Below, piece by piece: positions 1-11,900 of a DNA stretch of 64,000 nt. The stretch covers positions 38,814,053 through 38,878,052 of the forward strand of contig NC_091147.1 in assembly GCF_041381155.1 (NCBI RefSeq), read 5' to 3'. The DNA comes from Argopecten irradians. Its lineage: Eukaryota; Mollusca; Bivalvia; Pectinida; Pectinidae. Under the pieces are notes generated by a model that saw only the letters and a list, made by a program, of their open reading frames with translations, was not told the origin of the DNA and ran no database searches. Every line of letters starts with the position of its first letter. Position 1 is the first letter of the stretch. Both the position numbers and the translations under genes were made by a program.

Positions 1-38
1 ACAGCAACCACGAATATAACGAAAAACTGTCTACAAAT

Positions 39-130
39 TAACTCATTCACCCCTTACAATTCATAATGAATTGTTCCAAAGTTTGAATCGGAAGAGTTCA
101 TATAGGTCGTTTTTAGGGGTGAATGAATTA
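39..130. repeat. Small foldback (MITE-like) element
   Basis: Inverted copies of a motif reading TAACTCATTCACCCCTTA lie at about 39-57 and, in reverse complement, at about 113-130, so the 90 bp can fold back on itself. A single related end (CTAATTCACCCCTAA) recurs near 11214. This fits a short non-autonomous DNA transposon. No coding capacity is seen and the superfamily is not assigned. Confidence 0.45.
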
Positions 131-498
131 TAAGTTACATGTGTCTTAGTGACTGGGTTGAGTGTTTTTGAATGTAGGAGATACTTTTGGAATTAAAAGA
201 GTTATGAACATTGATTAGGTACAATTATATCTATAAAAGTTGAACAAGCATATGATCAATGTTAGCTTAGATCTCCATTTATTAACATAATTTATAATCG
301 TGATGATTTTTGTAATATGATGGAATAATTACCCATGTCTGTCTCGTTTTATTCTAATGCGTCTGATTTTCATGTGTCAGTTTTGTCTTGCAGGTATTTC
401 TGTTATTTTTATTATTTGAACAATTTGTCTTTATTTATTACTGGTGACAATCCTATATCTTTATAGCTCAGGTATTCTGTTACGCCATTATACCAATC
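131..498. other. Non-coding AT-rich stretch
   Basis: No gene, RNA gene or clear repeat is seen here. Confidence 0.5.
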
Positions 499-793
499 AT
501 CCTCAATACTCTAGGGGTTACAATAACTGAAGTTATATCTACCCCGGGACTATGTAATAATAAAACTGAAAGCAGCGCAGGAGAAAAATTCTGAACCAAT
601 CAGGGCCTGCAAAGACTTCTTTAGAAGTCTACAGAGAGAGTGATGCCATACAGTCAATCACAGTGTAACAGTATTCAATTATTTCAATTGACATCAATGG
701 ACTAAATTATCTGTTCTGTTGCCTCCTATTTAACTATGAGATAGTCCAGGGGTGGATGTAACGTCGGTGATAATAACCCCTGGAGTATCGATG
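499..793. mobile_element. MITE, same family as 49163-49479
   Basis: The left end reads CATCCTCAATACTCTAGGGG and the right end, in reverse complement, CATCGATACTCCAGGGG, followed in both arms by related sequence up to about 55 bp inside. The same inverted ends bound the better preserved element at 49163-49479, which has a 9-bp target duplication. No clear target duplication is visible here. The element is non-coding and about 295 bp long. Confidence 0.55.
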
Positions 794-847
794 AAACCCT
801 ACTTTATCTTTCATATCATGATGAAGTCTGTTTAGTTTTCTGGCGAG

Positions 848-925
848 AATGTACACTGGACCCTCGATAATCCGGACACCTTCGTTCCCAGCCTAAACCG
901 TCCGGATTACGAGATAATGTCATCA
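848..925 (+). repeat. Possible pogo/Tigger-like element end
   Basis: CACTGGACCCTCGATAATCC followed by an inverted GTCCGGATTA stretch resembles the terminal repeat of pogo/Tigger-type Tc1-mariner elements. I recognise this from the shape of the motif only. No second end is found, so it would be a solo end or a fragment. Confidence 0.25.
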
Positions 926-1171
926 GGTAGTTTTGAAAACAGGGATCAATTTGCTTGTATAGTAATTATATCTACACATGAAACAATCAATTTTATCTAT
1001 AGCAAGCGCGCTAGGGGCCAAATACTTAGTTATTGGGAATTTATATGTAGTTTGAAGATTATAGCATATTTGTACTATTTTATCTTGGATTAAAATCTGC
1101 AGCTTTCATATCCAACTAAAGTTGTTAGTCCGTCACCTTTGTCTGCTAGGAGCTCTATTCTGTATTTGCGT

Positions 1172-1302
1172 ATTACAGAGTTATCTGCCCTTGCTGGTAG
1201 TTATTGTTTGTGACATCATGTGCTTGCGTGAGTAACATCTTACCTTTCAGAAATAATGATATCACAATCTATACCTACCCGCAAGGGAGATAACTCTGTA
1301 AG
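1172..1302. mobile_element. Foldback MITE
   Basis: Arms TTACAGAGTTATCTGCCCTT (1173-1192) and the reverse complement of GGGAGATAACTCTGTAA (1285-1301) bound about 130 bp of non-coding DNA. Short elements with this kind of GAGTTATCTCCCTT end are common in mollusc DNA. No transposase is present. Confidence 0.5.
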
Positions 1303-2697
1303 ATGGCAAGAGAATACATTGATCTCTTTAAGCTCTTGATAGACTCGGGGAAATTGTTGAAACATAATATTTTATGGACCTATTGATGCATATCTATCCC
1401 ATATGAACAATAACTTGTGAGATTGTATATATATATATGTTATCCCAGTGATGGTTTAGATTCATTTATTTACTTTTGTCAACTGCAAAACTGGGAACAA
1501 AATCTAGCAAAGAATTACCTTGGGTAGCAACATATCATGTCTAAAACTTTCATCAAAATTCATCACCCAATGACTGCGGTACAGTTATATTAGTATGTAA
1601 TGTTAACATGCTTGCACCACAGAGTTTGATAATGTATGGTGCTTTTAGAAACTACAAATTTTAGACGTTGTTAACCATTTTTATATAATTGTTTGCCATA
1701 AAATTACATTTACGTTAATTTCTGCTTGAAACATTTGTGGTGGATTTTAATTTTACATTAATCAGATAGTATAACTACAGTTGTGGTTGTATATTGAAAT
1801 CAGTCAGTTTTATCTGTACGCTTTTAATTTGCAATTTATCAGTTTTGCCATAGATACATGTAAATTGATATATGACCATTGCATTAATATCATGTTTTTA
1901 AGTTACAACTAATTTTTTTTAAGCTCTCCTGATTTTGATGTTAGGAGAATGGCATTGTGTCCATCTGTTGGTCAAGTTTCTAAATCATTACTAGTCATCA
2001 ACTTGTATTTTGAAAATCCAAGTTTTTTACTGCTCTTTTTGTTTAGTACATGTACTATAGATTAATGCATGTAGTTTTTTTTTAACTTTCATTTTCCCTT
2101 GGTCCTTAAATATGTATATTGGATATTGAGACCAATATGAACAAAGTTAGCCAACATATTGCAGTCTCACATTTTAACAATGATTATCGATGAAATTGTA
2201 TTGCCTTTCAAATATATATGATGCATTTAGAAATCGTGAGGTCAGAGAAGTTACATTGAACAAGAAACATACTTGTAGCTTTCTGTTATTTCTAATGTGG
2301 AAAATGTGTTTTGTTTTGTTATCAAAGATAACAATCTTTTAAAAGTTTTTGAACAAAAAGCTCATGTACATTTTTTTAATAAGTAGATTGTTCTACAATA
2401 GCATTGTATTTCATGATTACACAGATTTATAAGTTTGTTCTACAATAGCATTGTATTTCATGATTACACAGATTTTTAAGTCATAACATGAGGAACAAAT
2501 CGTACAGGTAATAGTTATAACCTTGCATACAGGTAATCATCTCGTTATAACCAGGTACAGGTGTTGTTTGCACAGTATGATTTCAATAAAATGATGAAGT
2601 CAGAGGTAATATCTCCGGAGTTATTTTTCAAAGTGATTTCATTCATATTACCTTAAAGTCATGCAATATCCCAAACTTCGTACTGCCAATTAACCAC
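1303..2697. other. Non-coding stretch with one tandem duplication
   Basis: AT-rich DNA without a supportable gene. A 41-bp sequence (2388-2428) is repeated at 2435-2475 with a 47-bp period and almost no change, so it is a recent local duplication. A short (TA)n run lies near 1427. Confidence 0.5.
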
Positions 2698-3106
2698 TAG
2701 TGCTCTAGTGCTGAGTATCGTAGGGAATTTCACGTTATGATACGTATCGCGATATTGTGTTGCGATACATGAGGTATTGCGATACATAATACAAAAATTC
2801 AAGCAGGTGTTTATTTTATATTTTAATATTACCGACAAGTTTAAAATTGTCTTTGATTAACCTGAGTTCATTTTCTGACAACTTGAAACATCTAAATCAA
2901 AGCACAAACACTTTTAACAGTTTCTGTGCCCTATTTTGAATCTAAATTTCTCAGCTGGGCTGCTATTTTTGTTTGTAAGGAGAGGTTATTCAGCAATTAT
3001 AGGGTGCATACTACTATTGCTAGACATATCGCGATACAGTCTAACTGACGATAGGATTGTATCGTGAAATTTCAGATCGATTATATCGATGAATCGTTAC
3101 AACCCT
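2698..3106. mobile_element. Degenerate hAT-like non-autonomous element
   Basis: The right end in reverse complement reads AGGGTTGTAACGATTCATCG, and the left end holds GTAGGGAATTTCACG with several ATCGCGATA words. Ends of this TAGGGTTG...ATCGAT kind are typical of hAT-family MITEs. The copy is diverged, and I could not define a target duplication. No reading frame of note is present. Confidence 0.4.
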
Positions 3107-3137
3107 ATTAACCACTATAGGATGACACAGGCTCGCC

Positions 3138-3248
3138 TTGGCTTTTTGAAACAAGCTTGCCCTTGCCTTTTGGAATAAGCTTAACTCTACCTTTTGGAAT
3201 AAGCTTGACCTGGCCTTTTGGAATAAGCTTGACCTGGCCTTTTGGAAC
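3138..3248. repeat. 24-bp minisatellite
   Basis: Four to five copies of a unit containing CCTTTTGGAATAAGCTTGAC in tandem. Because the unit is a multiple of three, a short open frame on the minus strand runs through it. It looks like a by-product of the repeat and not a gene. Confidence 0.6.
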
Positions 3249-3249
3249 A

Positions 3250-5702
3250 GATAATAAGCCAGAACGGTAACATATTGTTAATATTAAAATTAACAGGACT
3301 TTAGTTTGTTTAAAAACAACATACACTTTCTTTCCTCTTTTGTATACTTGTTTATTTTTATGATAAATCTACCCACCAATAACGCACAATACATGAAAAT
3401 ATCATATGAGGAAAAGTGAGACATCTATAACAACCTAATAGCTTTGTTCTTGGTTACAACAAAAACACATCTCTTTCATCACATGCTACCCTGGTTTATA
3501 ACATAGGAATGATGGAATTGTTGGAAATCATGGACAATTTTCACCAAAATGCAACTTTGTAAAATTACGGCACCACACAACACTCGAAATAATGTACTAT
3601 ACACTATTCAGCTTTCTGGTCAAGATACAACAATGCTTTAACAATCATTCATTCGATCACAAAACTTTTTTTGTAATAAATTCAATTTTTTTTCATGATT
3701 TGTTATATCATTTTCAAGCATGATTATCAAAATCATAATTTGGTTATTAATTAATGACTTGATGATATACAAAAGTTCAACACACGCACATAACATGTAA
3801 CATGTTGATCTAGTATAATACACACATAGTAATAACCTTCCTCGTATTTATTACATGTAAATGGGTTTTAAAACAATACCACATCGCTTACAATCATATG
3901 ATATATAATAACAAATAGAGATCAACATTCATAACTGTCTGGAAAATCTTAATTGTCGATTCATAAACAGGTTGAAGCACTTGAATATATGGAAGTTATG
4001 TCTTATCAAGCATAAATGTTCTTTTATGTTTAAATTTTTATTTTTCAATTTTTGGCTCGTGAATGAAGCCAGCATTGAATACCACAGGACTCTGTACAGA
4101 AAATGAATATCAAACTTGTAGTATATCTCAAGCTCACAGTATACCAAACTAACTTTTGTCATCGGAATAACATCTGTAGACACCTATACAACAATCATAT
4201 CCTCGTTTCATTACACAAGATTGCTTTCAAAAGTTAAACGTTCTAGATAAGTTTGAATCTACATTCTGAAATCAACAGGATTTTATGTTTGTCTTGCATA
4301 CTAAATGCACCACAGATTTTTCATTATAATTAAAACCTCGGAATGTTAATCAATGATAATTACACAATGACCAATAATTACGGAAGTGACTATAATATCA
4401 ACGTACACACATTCATACTATCACATCATCAGCTATGTCTATGTAGTCAGCAGATGAGAACTGTAGTCATTATTTCACAGATTTAACAAATAGATCATTT
4501 AACATCGATTTCCCACACTTGACTTGTCTTCTTGCTGTCGAAAATGTAATTGAATTATAGAAGACTCTGTAAACTTTATTACTTTACTGAAGTTCTCGTA
4601 ATTATGGCCTTTAAACAATTAATATATTACCACAGTTCTTATGTATACACGAGCAAAAAAAAAAAGGTTATTTTCGCAAATTGTAGTTCTTGCAATAAAA
4701 TGAACATTACAAACCTGTGATAGTTAAAATATAAAATTTCTCACCTTTTTATTTTTTTGGCTAAACAAATAGAATTTTCATATTTAGAATCAGTTGTTTT
4801 GAAGCTGAGAACGAGGACAATTTTGAAATTCCTCAGTTGTGAATTACCTTTCATTCAAAAATATGAAAACTTAATTACACGACAACTTACGTCTGGTGAC
4901 TACATGGGTGGATTTTTTTATAGAGTAAGGGGACTGGAATATCAAACAAATACAACAACATTCACACCAATATATATATATTTCATAATCTTAACATAAT
5001 CAGCAGAATTATAAACATATCAAAATTAAAATATTCCTATTAATAAATAGTAACGACATGAAATCACCATTAATTTTGTCCTCATCAGACAAGACTAGAT
5101 ACATAATGATACACCTTCTATACATTTCTACTCACTCACATATGGTTAAGTTTTACACTATTTGTTTTACAGATTTATATCAAATTATGAATTGTATAAA
5201 GCCTGAAAGCGTTAACCCATCAAACAAAAGAAAAAAAAGGGTTATTTTTTTAATTTCTTTCTTTCAAAAAAAAAAATTTATAATCTTTTAAGAAAATTTT
5301 AAAATTGACAATACCATCATTTGAATGCTTCAACTTAATACATACACATATATAATGGAAGTCTATCTTGTGGAAACAATTATCAAACTGAATGTTCTTT
5401 TATCTTATTTGTACTAGTTGTACAAAATATGTGTAATATTAAATTATTTGTACTAGTTGTACATAACAGGTTGGATGATAATACACAAACAAGTTTTATG
5501 TCATTGGTAAATGTGTGTAATTGGAGAATCATAATTCATTCACCTTTGACCTTTGCGATAAAATTACATCAAATATGTATCAATCATAACCATTCTGCTG
5601 GAAAGCTGTTGCCCAATACAGAAGATTTGTTCATACCATACAAGTAAAGCCGATTTGTACAACTTGTACAAACTTGATAATGGAGACCAGTATTATGAAG
5701 AT
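3250..5702. other. Intergenic DNA and likely 3' UTR of ATP6AP2
   Basis: Strongly AT-rich, with only short scattered open frames of no recognisable family. The part nearest 5702 must contain the 3' untranslated region of the minus-strand ATP6AP2 gene, but I cannot place its polyadenylation site with confidence. Confidence 0.45.
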
Positions 5703-5900
5703 CTACTCCTTCTTTAGTCGTGTGGTTGTCATTCTGTATATGATGCTATCCCTGCCGGGGTCAATGTTCCACATGCCGTAGCAGACGGCGAACAAAACGA
5801 TGGCCAGGACGATCATGAACCACAGAATGATGTTGAATATACTTGAGTAGTCCTCATCGTAATCCTTGGATAAGTTCATATCGGGAATGTCGCCGGTCAC
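5703..5900 (-). CDS. ATP6AP2: ATP6AP2 exon 8: membrane helix and tail
   Basis: 198 nt including the stop. It starts VTGDIPDMNLSKDYDED after TTTTGACAG, then the membrane helix IFNIILWFMIVLAIVLFAV, then WNIDPGRDSIIYRMTTTRL and a short basic end. This is the most conserved part of the family. The first 29 nt and the acceptor are copied many times in the adjoining intronic minisatellite. Confidence 0.93.
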   Translation of the reverse strand: MTGDIPDMNLSKDYDEDYSSIFNIILWFMIVLAIVLFAVCYGMWNIDPGRDSIIYRMTTTRLKKE

Positions 5901-8900
5901 CTGTCAAAACATTAAGAAGGACTATCGTATAGGACAAGTTCATATCGGGAATGTCGCCGGTCACCTGTCAAAACATTAATACTGAATGTCGCCGGTCACC
6001 TGTTAAAACATTAAGAAGGTCAATCGTATAGGACAAGTTCATATCGGGAATGTCGCCGGTCACCTGTCAAAACATTAATACTGAATGTCGCCGGTCACCT
6101 GTCAAAACATTAATACTGAATGTCGCCGGTCACCTGTCAAAACATTAAGAAGGACTATCGTATATAGGACAAGTTCATATCGGGAATGTCGCCGGTCACC
6201 TGTCAAAACATTAAGAAGGACTATCGTATATAGGATAAGTTCATATCAGGAATGTCGCCGGTCACCTGTCAAAACATTAAGAAGGACTATCGTATATAGG
6301 ATAAGTTCATATCAGGAATGTCGCCGGTCACCTGTCAAAACATTAAGAAGGACTATCGTATATAGGATAAGTTCATATCAGGAATGTCGCCGTCACCTGT
6401 CAAAACATTAAAAGGACTATCGTATATAGGATAAGTTCATATCAGGAATGTCGCCGGTCACCTGTCAAAACATTAATACTGAATGTCGGTCGCCGGTCAA
6501 ACATTAACTTGTGCCGCACCTGTCAAAACATTAATACTGAATGTCGCCGGTCACCTGTCAAAACATTAATACTGAATGTCGCCAGTCACCTGTCAAAACA
6601 TTAATAAAGCCTATTGCATAAGACAAGTTCATATAAAGAATGTCACCGGTCACCTGTCAAAACATTAATAAGGTCTATCGTATAGGACAAGGTCATATGT
6701 GGAATATCGTCTGTTAGAGTTTAAAAACCGCAGAATTGAAAATTTACGATATATTCTTAATCATACCATGAAACTTTGCTAAATTTTAGAATATGATATG
6801 AAAAATCATTTCCAAAAGTTATTCTCCTCATAAGGAGTCATGTGGTTAAGATGTCTGAACTAATTCCAATAAACCTTCCACCTTTGTGTGACAAGGTTGA
6901 ATCCTATCTGGGACAGTTACGTAATGACTGTAGGGCCGTTTTCGGTTATACGGTTTGGCTGATGGACCTCGTTGTTCATTTATTAATTAAAGACGGACCT
7001 GGTGATTTTACATTGTTTTCAGACGAGCCTTGGCAAAGCCCTCACAGGCCTGTATCAAAAACTGCAGGTCCGTCAGGACTTATACTTGAAATAATTACTT
7101 TAACCAACGGTCAAACCGGTTGTTCCGAATAAACGAAAACGGCCTAGGTCAGCAGTTGTCTTCGAATAGTCTATCGCGACTTTCCTCCATCTCTTCATAT
7201 TGTCACCACCTTAAATGACCCAGACTGTTAATAAGATTTAAAATAAATCAATCCCAATCAAGCTCTGATAATATTGATGAATACTTACCTCAGCGGCCTT
7301 GAGACTGCGGACCTTCCTTATGTAACCTGGAGTTTGTGGGGTCAAGGTCAATACCTCCACTATAACATTGTCTTTATAAAGGTGACGGAAGTCGTCGGTA
7401 ATCTGAAGAAATCAAAACTTGTGTAAAAGCAATCACAGAAAGCTGCAGAGCAAAATATGGATACTGTAAACTAACTTTCTCTCGCGTGCAATTTATTTTC
7501 GTGAATTTCGCGATCAAGGTAAATTCCCAAAAGTTTATATCCAAAAATTGATTTCTAGGGCAATTCTAGCACAATTAAATTCAAACATATCTTCATTCAA
7601 TTTTAAATCTGCGAAACTTAGTCTCCGCAAAAATATTTTGAAATGGAAATCCCGATAAGTAGTAGCCGCGAAAGAAAGTTAATTTACAGTAAAAGGGCAC
7701 ATAAAATTTTGTGTTAAGTAAATATATGCTCAGGCCCTAGTTTAACAAACACTGAGACTTGTAAACATGAAATTCCCTATTTGACAGCATTACAGTTAAG
7801 AAAATAAAGTCTAAAGTTAACTAAAGGAGACTTTCTTAATCTCTGTAATGCTTTCCTATGGACAATTTTATGGTTAGGAGCCTCTTAAAGATAAGGAAAG
7901 TTGAATGATGAAGCTGGTTCCCGGTATTGTAAACATGGAAATTATCGCGGGTGGTTAACTTCATGATTTCTTACGGTAAACCATGCGCGTGGGCGTTATT
8001 TTCTAGATCAAGATTTAACTGAGCTCTTTTATTTGTCTTATCCTTAAAATACAACACGTCACAAAACATTATGTGTAGGGCAAAATTTCGCGATCTTGTA
8101 CCACTCTACAGCATATTGTAAATCAACAGCATTGTCTAAAGTGTCAAACTTTAAATTTAGATGACAACTTTTTACCTGCTTTACACCTTTTAGTACCCAT
8201 GCTTCCTTGGTCATTTGTCGTCTGATATTGACAGAGATATTTTGTACTTGGTAACATCATATATCAACATCCATTAGCCTTTTATCAAAAGGTTCTATCA
8301 AACTTGTAGACTTGAAAATACATGATCATACCTTATGGATGAAATCTGTTACAAGGCTTGAAGCATCTGACACCTCCGAAGATCCAGCTCCGTGTTTCTC
8401 AGCAACGTCTCTCAGACCACCGATGTTGAAGGACAGAAGATCCGGAGATTTAGACAAAAGCATCTCTGGTTTGTTGGACAACTGTTAACAATGGTGGAAT
8501 GAAAATTAGAATCAACATCAAATCTAATCGGGAAGGTCAGTTTTACTCAAGAACATGTCTACAAAATTTATGAACAGAGAAAAAAAAAGCACTAAAATAA
8601 AGTTGCAGAGATGTTTGCCACAAGAAATTACTAAACTATGAAAGTTATCATATGTATATTTGCATGTTCTCGATGTCCTTTACATTCCTGTTATAGTTAA
8701 TGAATAATTGTCTAAATTGGACGAAATTTTTAGTATTTTTTTTTTCATTCCGACTTCAACAGCAGGGGTTCAACTTTTATCAATTCTGAAAAGTCCATAT
8801 TGTCAGTGCTACCATATTCCCCTGTATAGAGACTGCCTGGACTAACATATTCCCCACAGTATGAAATATCACAAAATATACATTGTCAGGGCCATGATAT

Positions 8901-11900
8901 TTCACAAAATATACATTGTCATGGCCATCATGTTTTGCAAAATATACATTGTCAGAGCCATCATAATTTGCAAAATAAACATTGTCAGGGCCACTGTATT
9001 TCACGAAATGTACATTGTCAGGGCCATCATATTTTATAAAATACACATTGTCAAGGCCATGATTTCTCTCAAAATATACACTATCAGTGCCATCTAATGC
9101 TAACATATACATGGCCAGGGCCACCATAGATTAACAGAATCATCAAAGTAACCCTGGTTATAATAATCCAAATATAGAGTAAGTTTGTGTACAGTGTTAA
9201 AGACATCCTGGATCATCTGTAGCTCTCCCATCAGCTTTAGGTGAGTTGGTGAAGAAGTATTGAGTGTGCCAGTGGCCAGGGTCCGACTGACCGAGTCTAC
9301 GTCCATCAAACGGTCAGCCATATGGCGCATCGTGTTGGGGATCTTACGGAATACATCAAAGTCCGAGTGTACATCGAAAAACTACAACAGAGAAAGTCAT
9401 CAAATTATTTAGTTACAAAAATAGCCTGTAATCTTAACAAAGTCTGACTCTACGATACTAACTCTAAAATACAATAAACATACATTGTACTTATTTCAGT
9501 GGTAATTTTATTTAAGCGCTTGTCGCTTTTCAAGCTGTCATTCAAGCGCTAATTCATGTCAAACCTTAACTACTGCTAATTGCATGAAAACAATTACACA
9601 TGTAATTTTAAGATTATAAGCATAATTTTCTCATTTCTTTTAGTTATCAATTGGGAATTTTTTTACCAAATACCGGGAACTAAATGCTGTTATGATCATC
9701 AGGAATAGGGTAATGTTAGATAGTCAACCTGTAACATTTTATCTCAATGAGATACGTTAGATAGTCAACCTGTAACATTTCATCTCAATGAGGTACGTTA
9801 GATAGTCAACCTGTAACATTTTATCTCAATGAGGTACGTTAGATAGTCAACCTGTAACATTTTATCTCAATGAGGTACGTTAGATAGTCAACCCGTTATA
9901 CACAGTAAAAACACACAGCTGTCAAGTTCTCTTTGAAAAATTTAACTGCATTGTTTACTAAAATCAGTTGTATAATATATTCTGTTAGAGATATTAATTA
10001 ATTACGCTGTTGTCCACTCCAGCGTCAAGGAGAAGAGGGGTCTGGTCGAAGAAGGCGTTCTGTAAATTGTTCATCAACTCCCCGATATCTACACTCGCTA
10101 CATCCTACAAAAGAGAAAATTATAATTATAAATGAGTCAGGTTAATTGTACAAACCAATAAATTATTACTTAAACAAATAAGTGTAGAACCAATATATGT
10201 ACCCGGTCTTCTATACCTTTCGGCCGAGTACGGTGTATTTACATATAACGGTTCCTATGTGTCGTAGTGGCGACCATCTCAGAAAATCACTTGGGCACTA
10301 TTTTCTATATTTTTTTTGTAGGTTTCCAATTATTTTATGGATACATGTACTTATGTATTATTTTTGTGTAAAACAAACATAACCACCATTCTTAAAATCT
10401 ACCGTACCAATCACAAGACGTCAAATTCATAATTTGTAGACTTGTCGTATAATTTTGCTTCTAATAGACCGTCATATTTATATGTGAAAAAAAATAAAGT
10501 CTTGCTGTGAATTTGTTACTTTGTACATTTCAGTTTTATTTCCTAGCAGTTAAGTGATATACAACAAGTACAATAATATGCATACAAACATTTTGATAAT
10601 GGTTTGCATAATCATTACTTTGCTTCATTAGCAGTAATAAGCACAAATTGTAGCTCCAAAGACGACACCATTATCTGTCTAAAAGTCTTTTGCATAATCA
10701 TTACTTTGCCTCATTAGCAGTAATAAGCACAAATTGTAGCTCCAAAGACGACACCATTATCTGTCTAAAAATCTTTTGAGCTACAATAATATTGCAGCAT
10801 AAATAACTAGTAGGAGCCTAAAAATGTACGGCCAGATCAGGATTCACACATGGGATCCTTCGAGTCTAATTTTAATATGGTTATTGACAAGGTTAACCTC
10901 CAGGAACAATATCAAATCACCACATTTGCACTATCCATTTAAGCCAAAGCTGTTATCGTTATACTTACATTGGTGACGGGGTACTTGGCAACACTTTTGA
11001 GAGGGAGTGGATTCTGTTTGATGCCATCGTATCCAGTCACTGAGATCAACACGTTAGCTTTGGGCCGTTTGAACAACGAGCCCTGCTTAAGGCCATTCCA
11101 AGACACCTCCTGAAGAAAAAAAAGTCAAATTGTATATATGTACACCTGGTAATGAATTTCATGATTGTTGGCTTTTGAAGTTAACTTCATGATCAAAAGT
11201 GGGCCAAAATTTAACTAATTCACCCCTAAAATTTAATAATGGACTGCCCTTGCATTTGATCCAGAAGTGCCTAAATGTGTCTTCCTTGATGAATATGTTA
11301 AATGAGTCATCACTTCAGCTTTCTGAGAAATGATGACCTGATTTCTGAATCTACCAAAGGTCAAAGGTCAACAGGATGCCCGAGTACTGTAAATATGGAA
11401 AATAACGCAAGGAGAAAATTTACGTTAATTATGCATAGGACGCTTGATCGGAAAATTTCCTCCGCACGTGATATTTTGTACGGGTATAAACTTTGTTGTT
11501 AAAATTGCATTTTTCATGAAAATAACAACACACAGTGAAAGATTAATACAAGAAAATCAAGAAATTAAGCTCTCATGAAAATATCTTCATTAACACTATC
11601 TAGTACGAGAATACTGACCTGTGCTGGAACTCCAAGGGTATGGGAGATAACTCTTGGTACATCACTGGTTTGTAACTGTTCGGACTGTTCTTGAAAGTGA
11701 ACATACTTAGGGGCATGTGTCACCACCAACTCCTGAGAGACCGCATGAGCTGTAAATAAAAACAAAAATCATGATGATCTGGAATTAACTGGCCATGGTA
11801 TACAAAGTAACTACTGTATTCACTGTAATTAGCGCTTAAATAATTGTAACAAGGGGGGGGGGGCACATATTAATAAACCAAAATGTAAATTGTGGACGAA

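Noticed and set aside
6085-6411. 108-codon plus-strand frame in ATP6AP2 intron 7
   Set aside because: It is the antisense of the 66-bp minisatellite units and has no independent support.
6842-7132. 96-codon plus-strand frame
   Set aside because: It lies inside ATP6AP2 intron 7, has no known domain and no evident splice or promoter context.
8780-9127. Overlapping open frames on both strands with 11-residue repeats
   Set aside because: By-products of the 33-bp intronic minisatellite.
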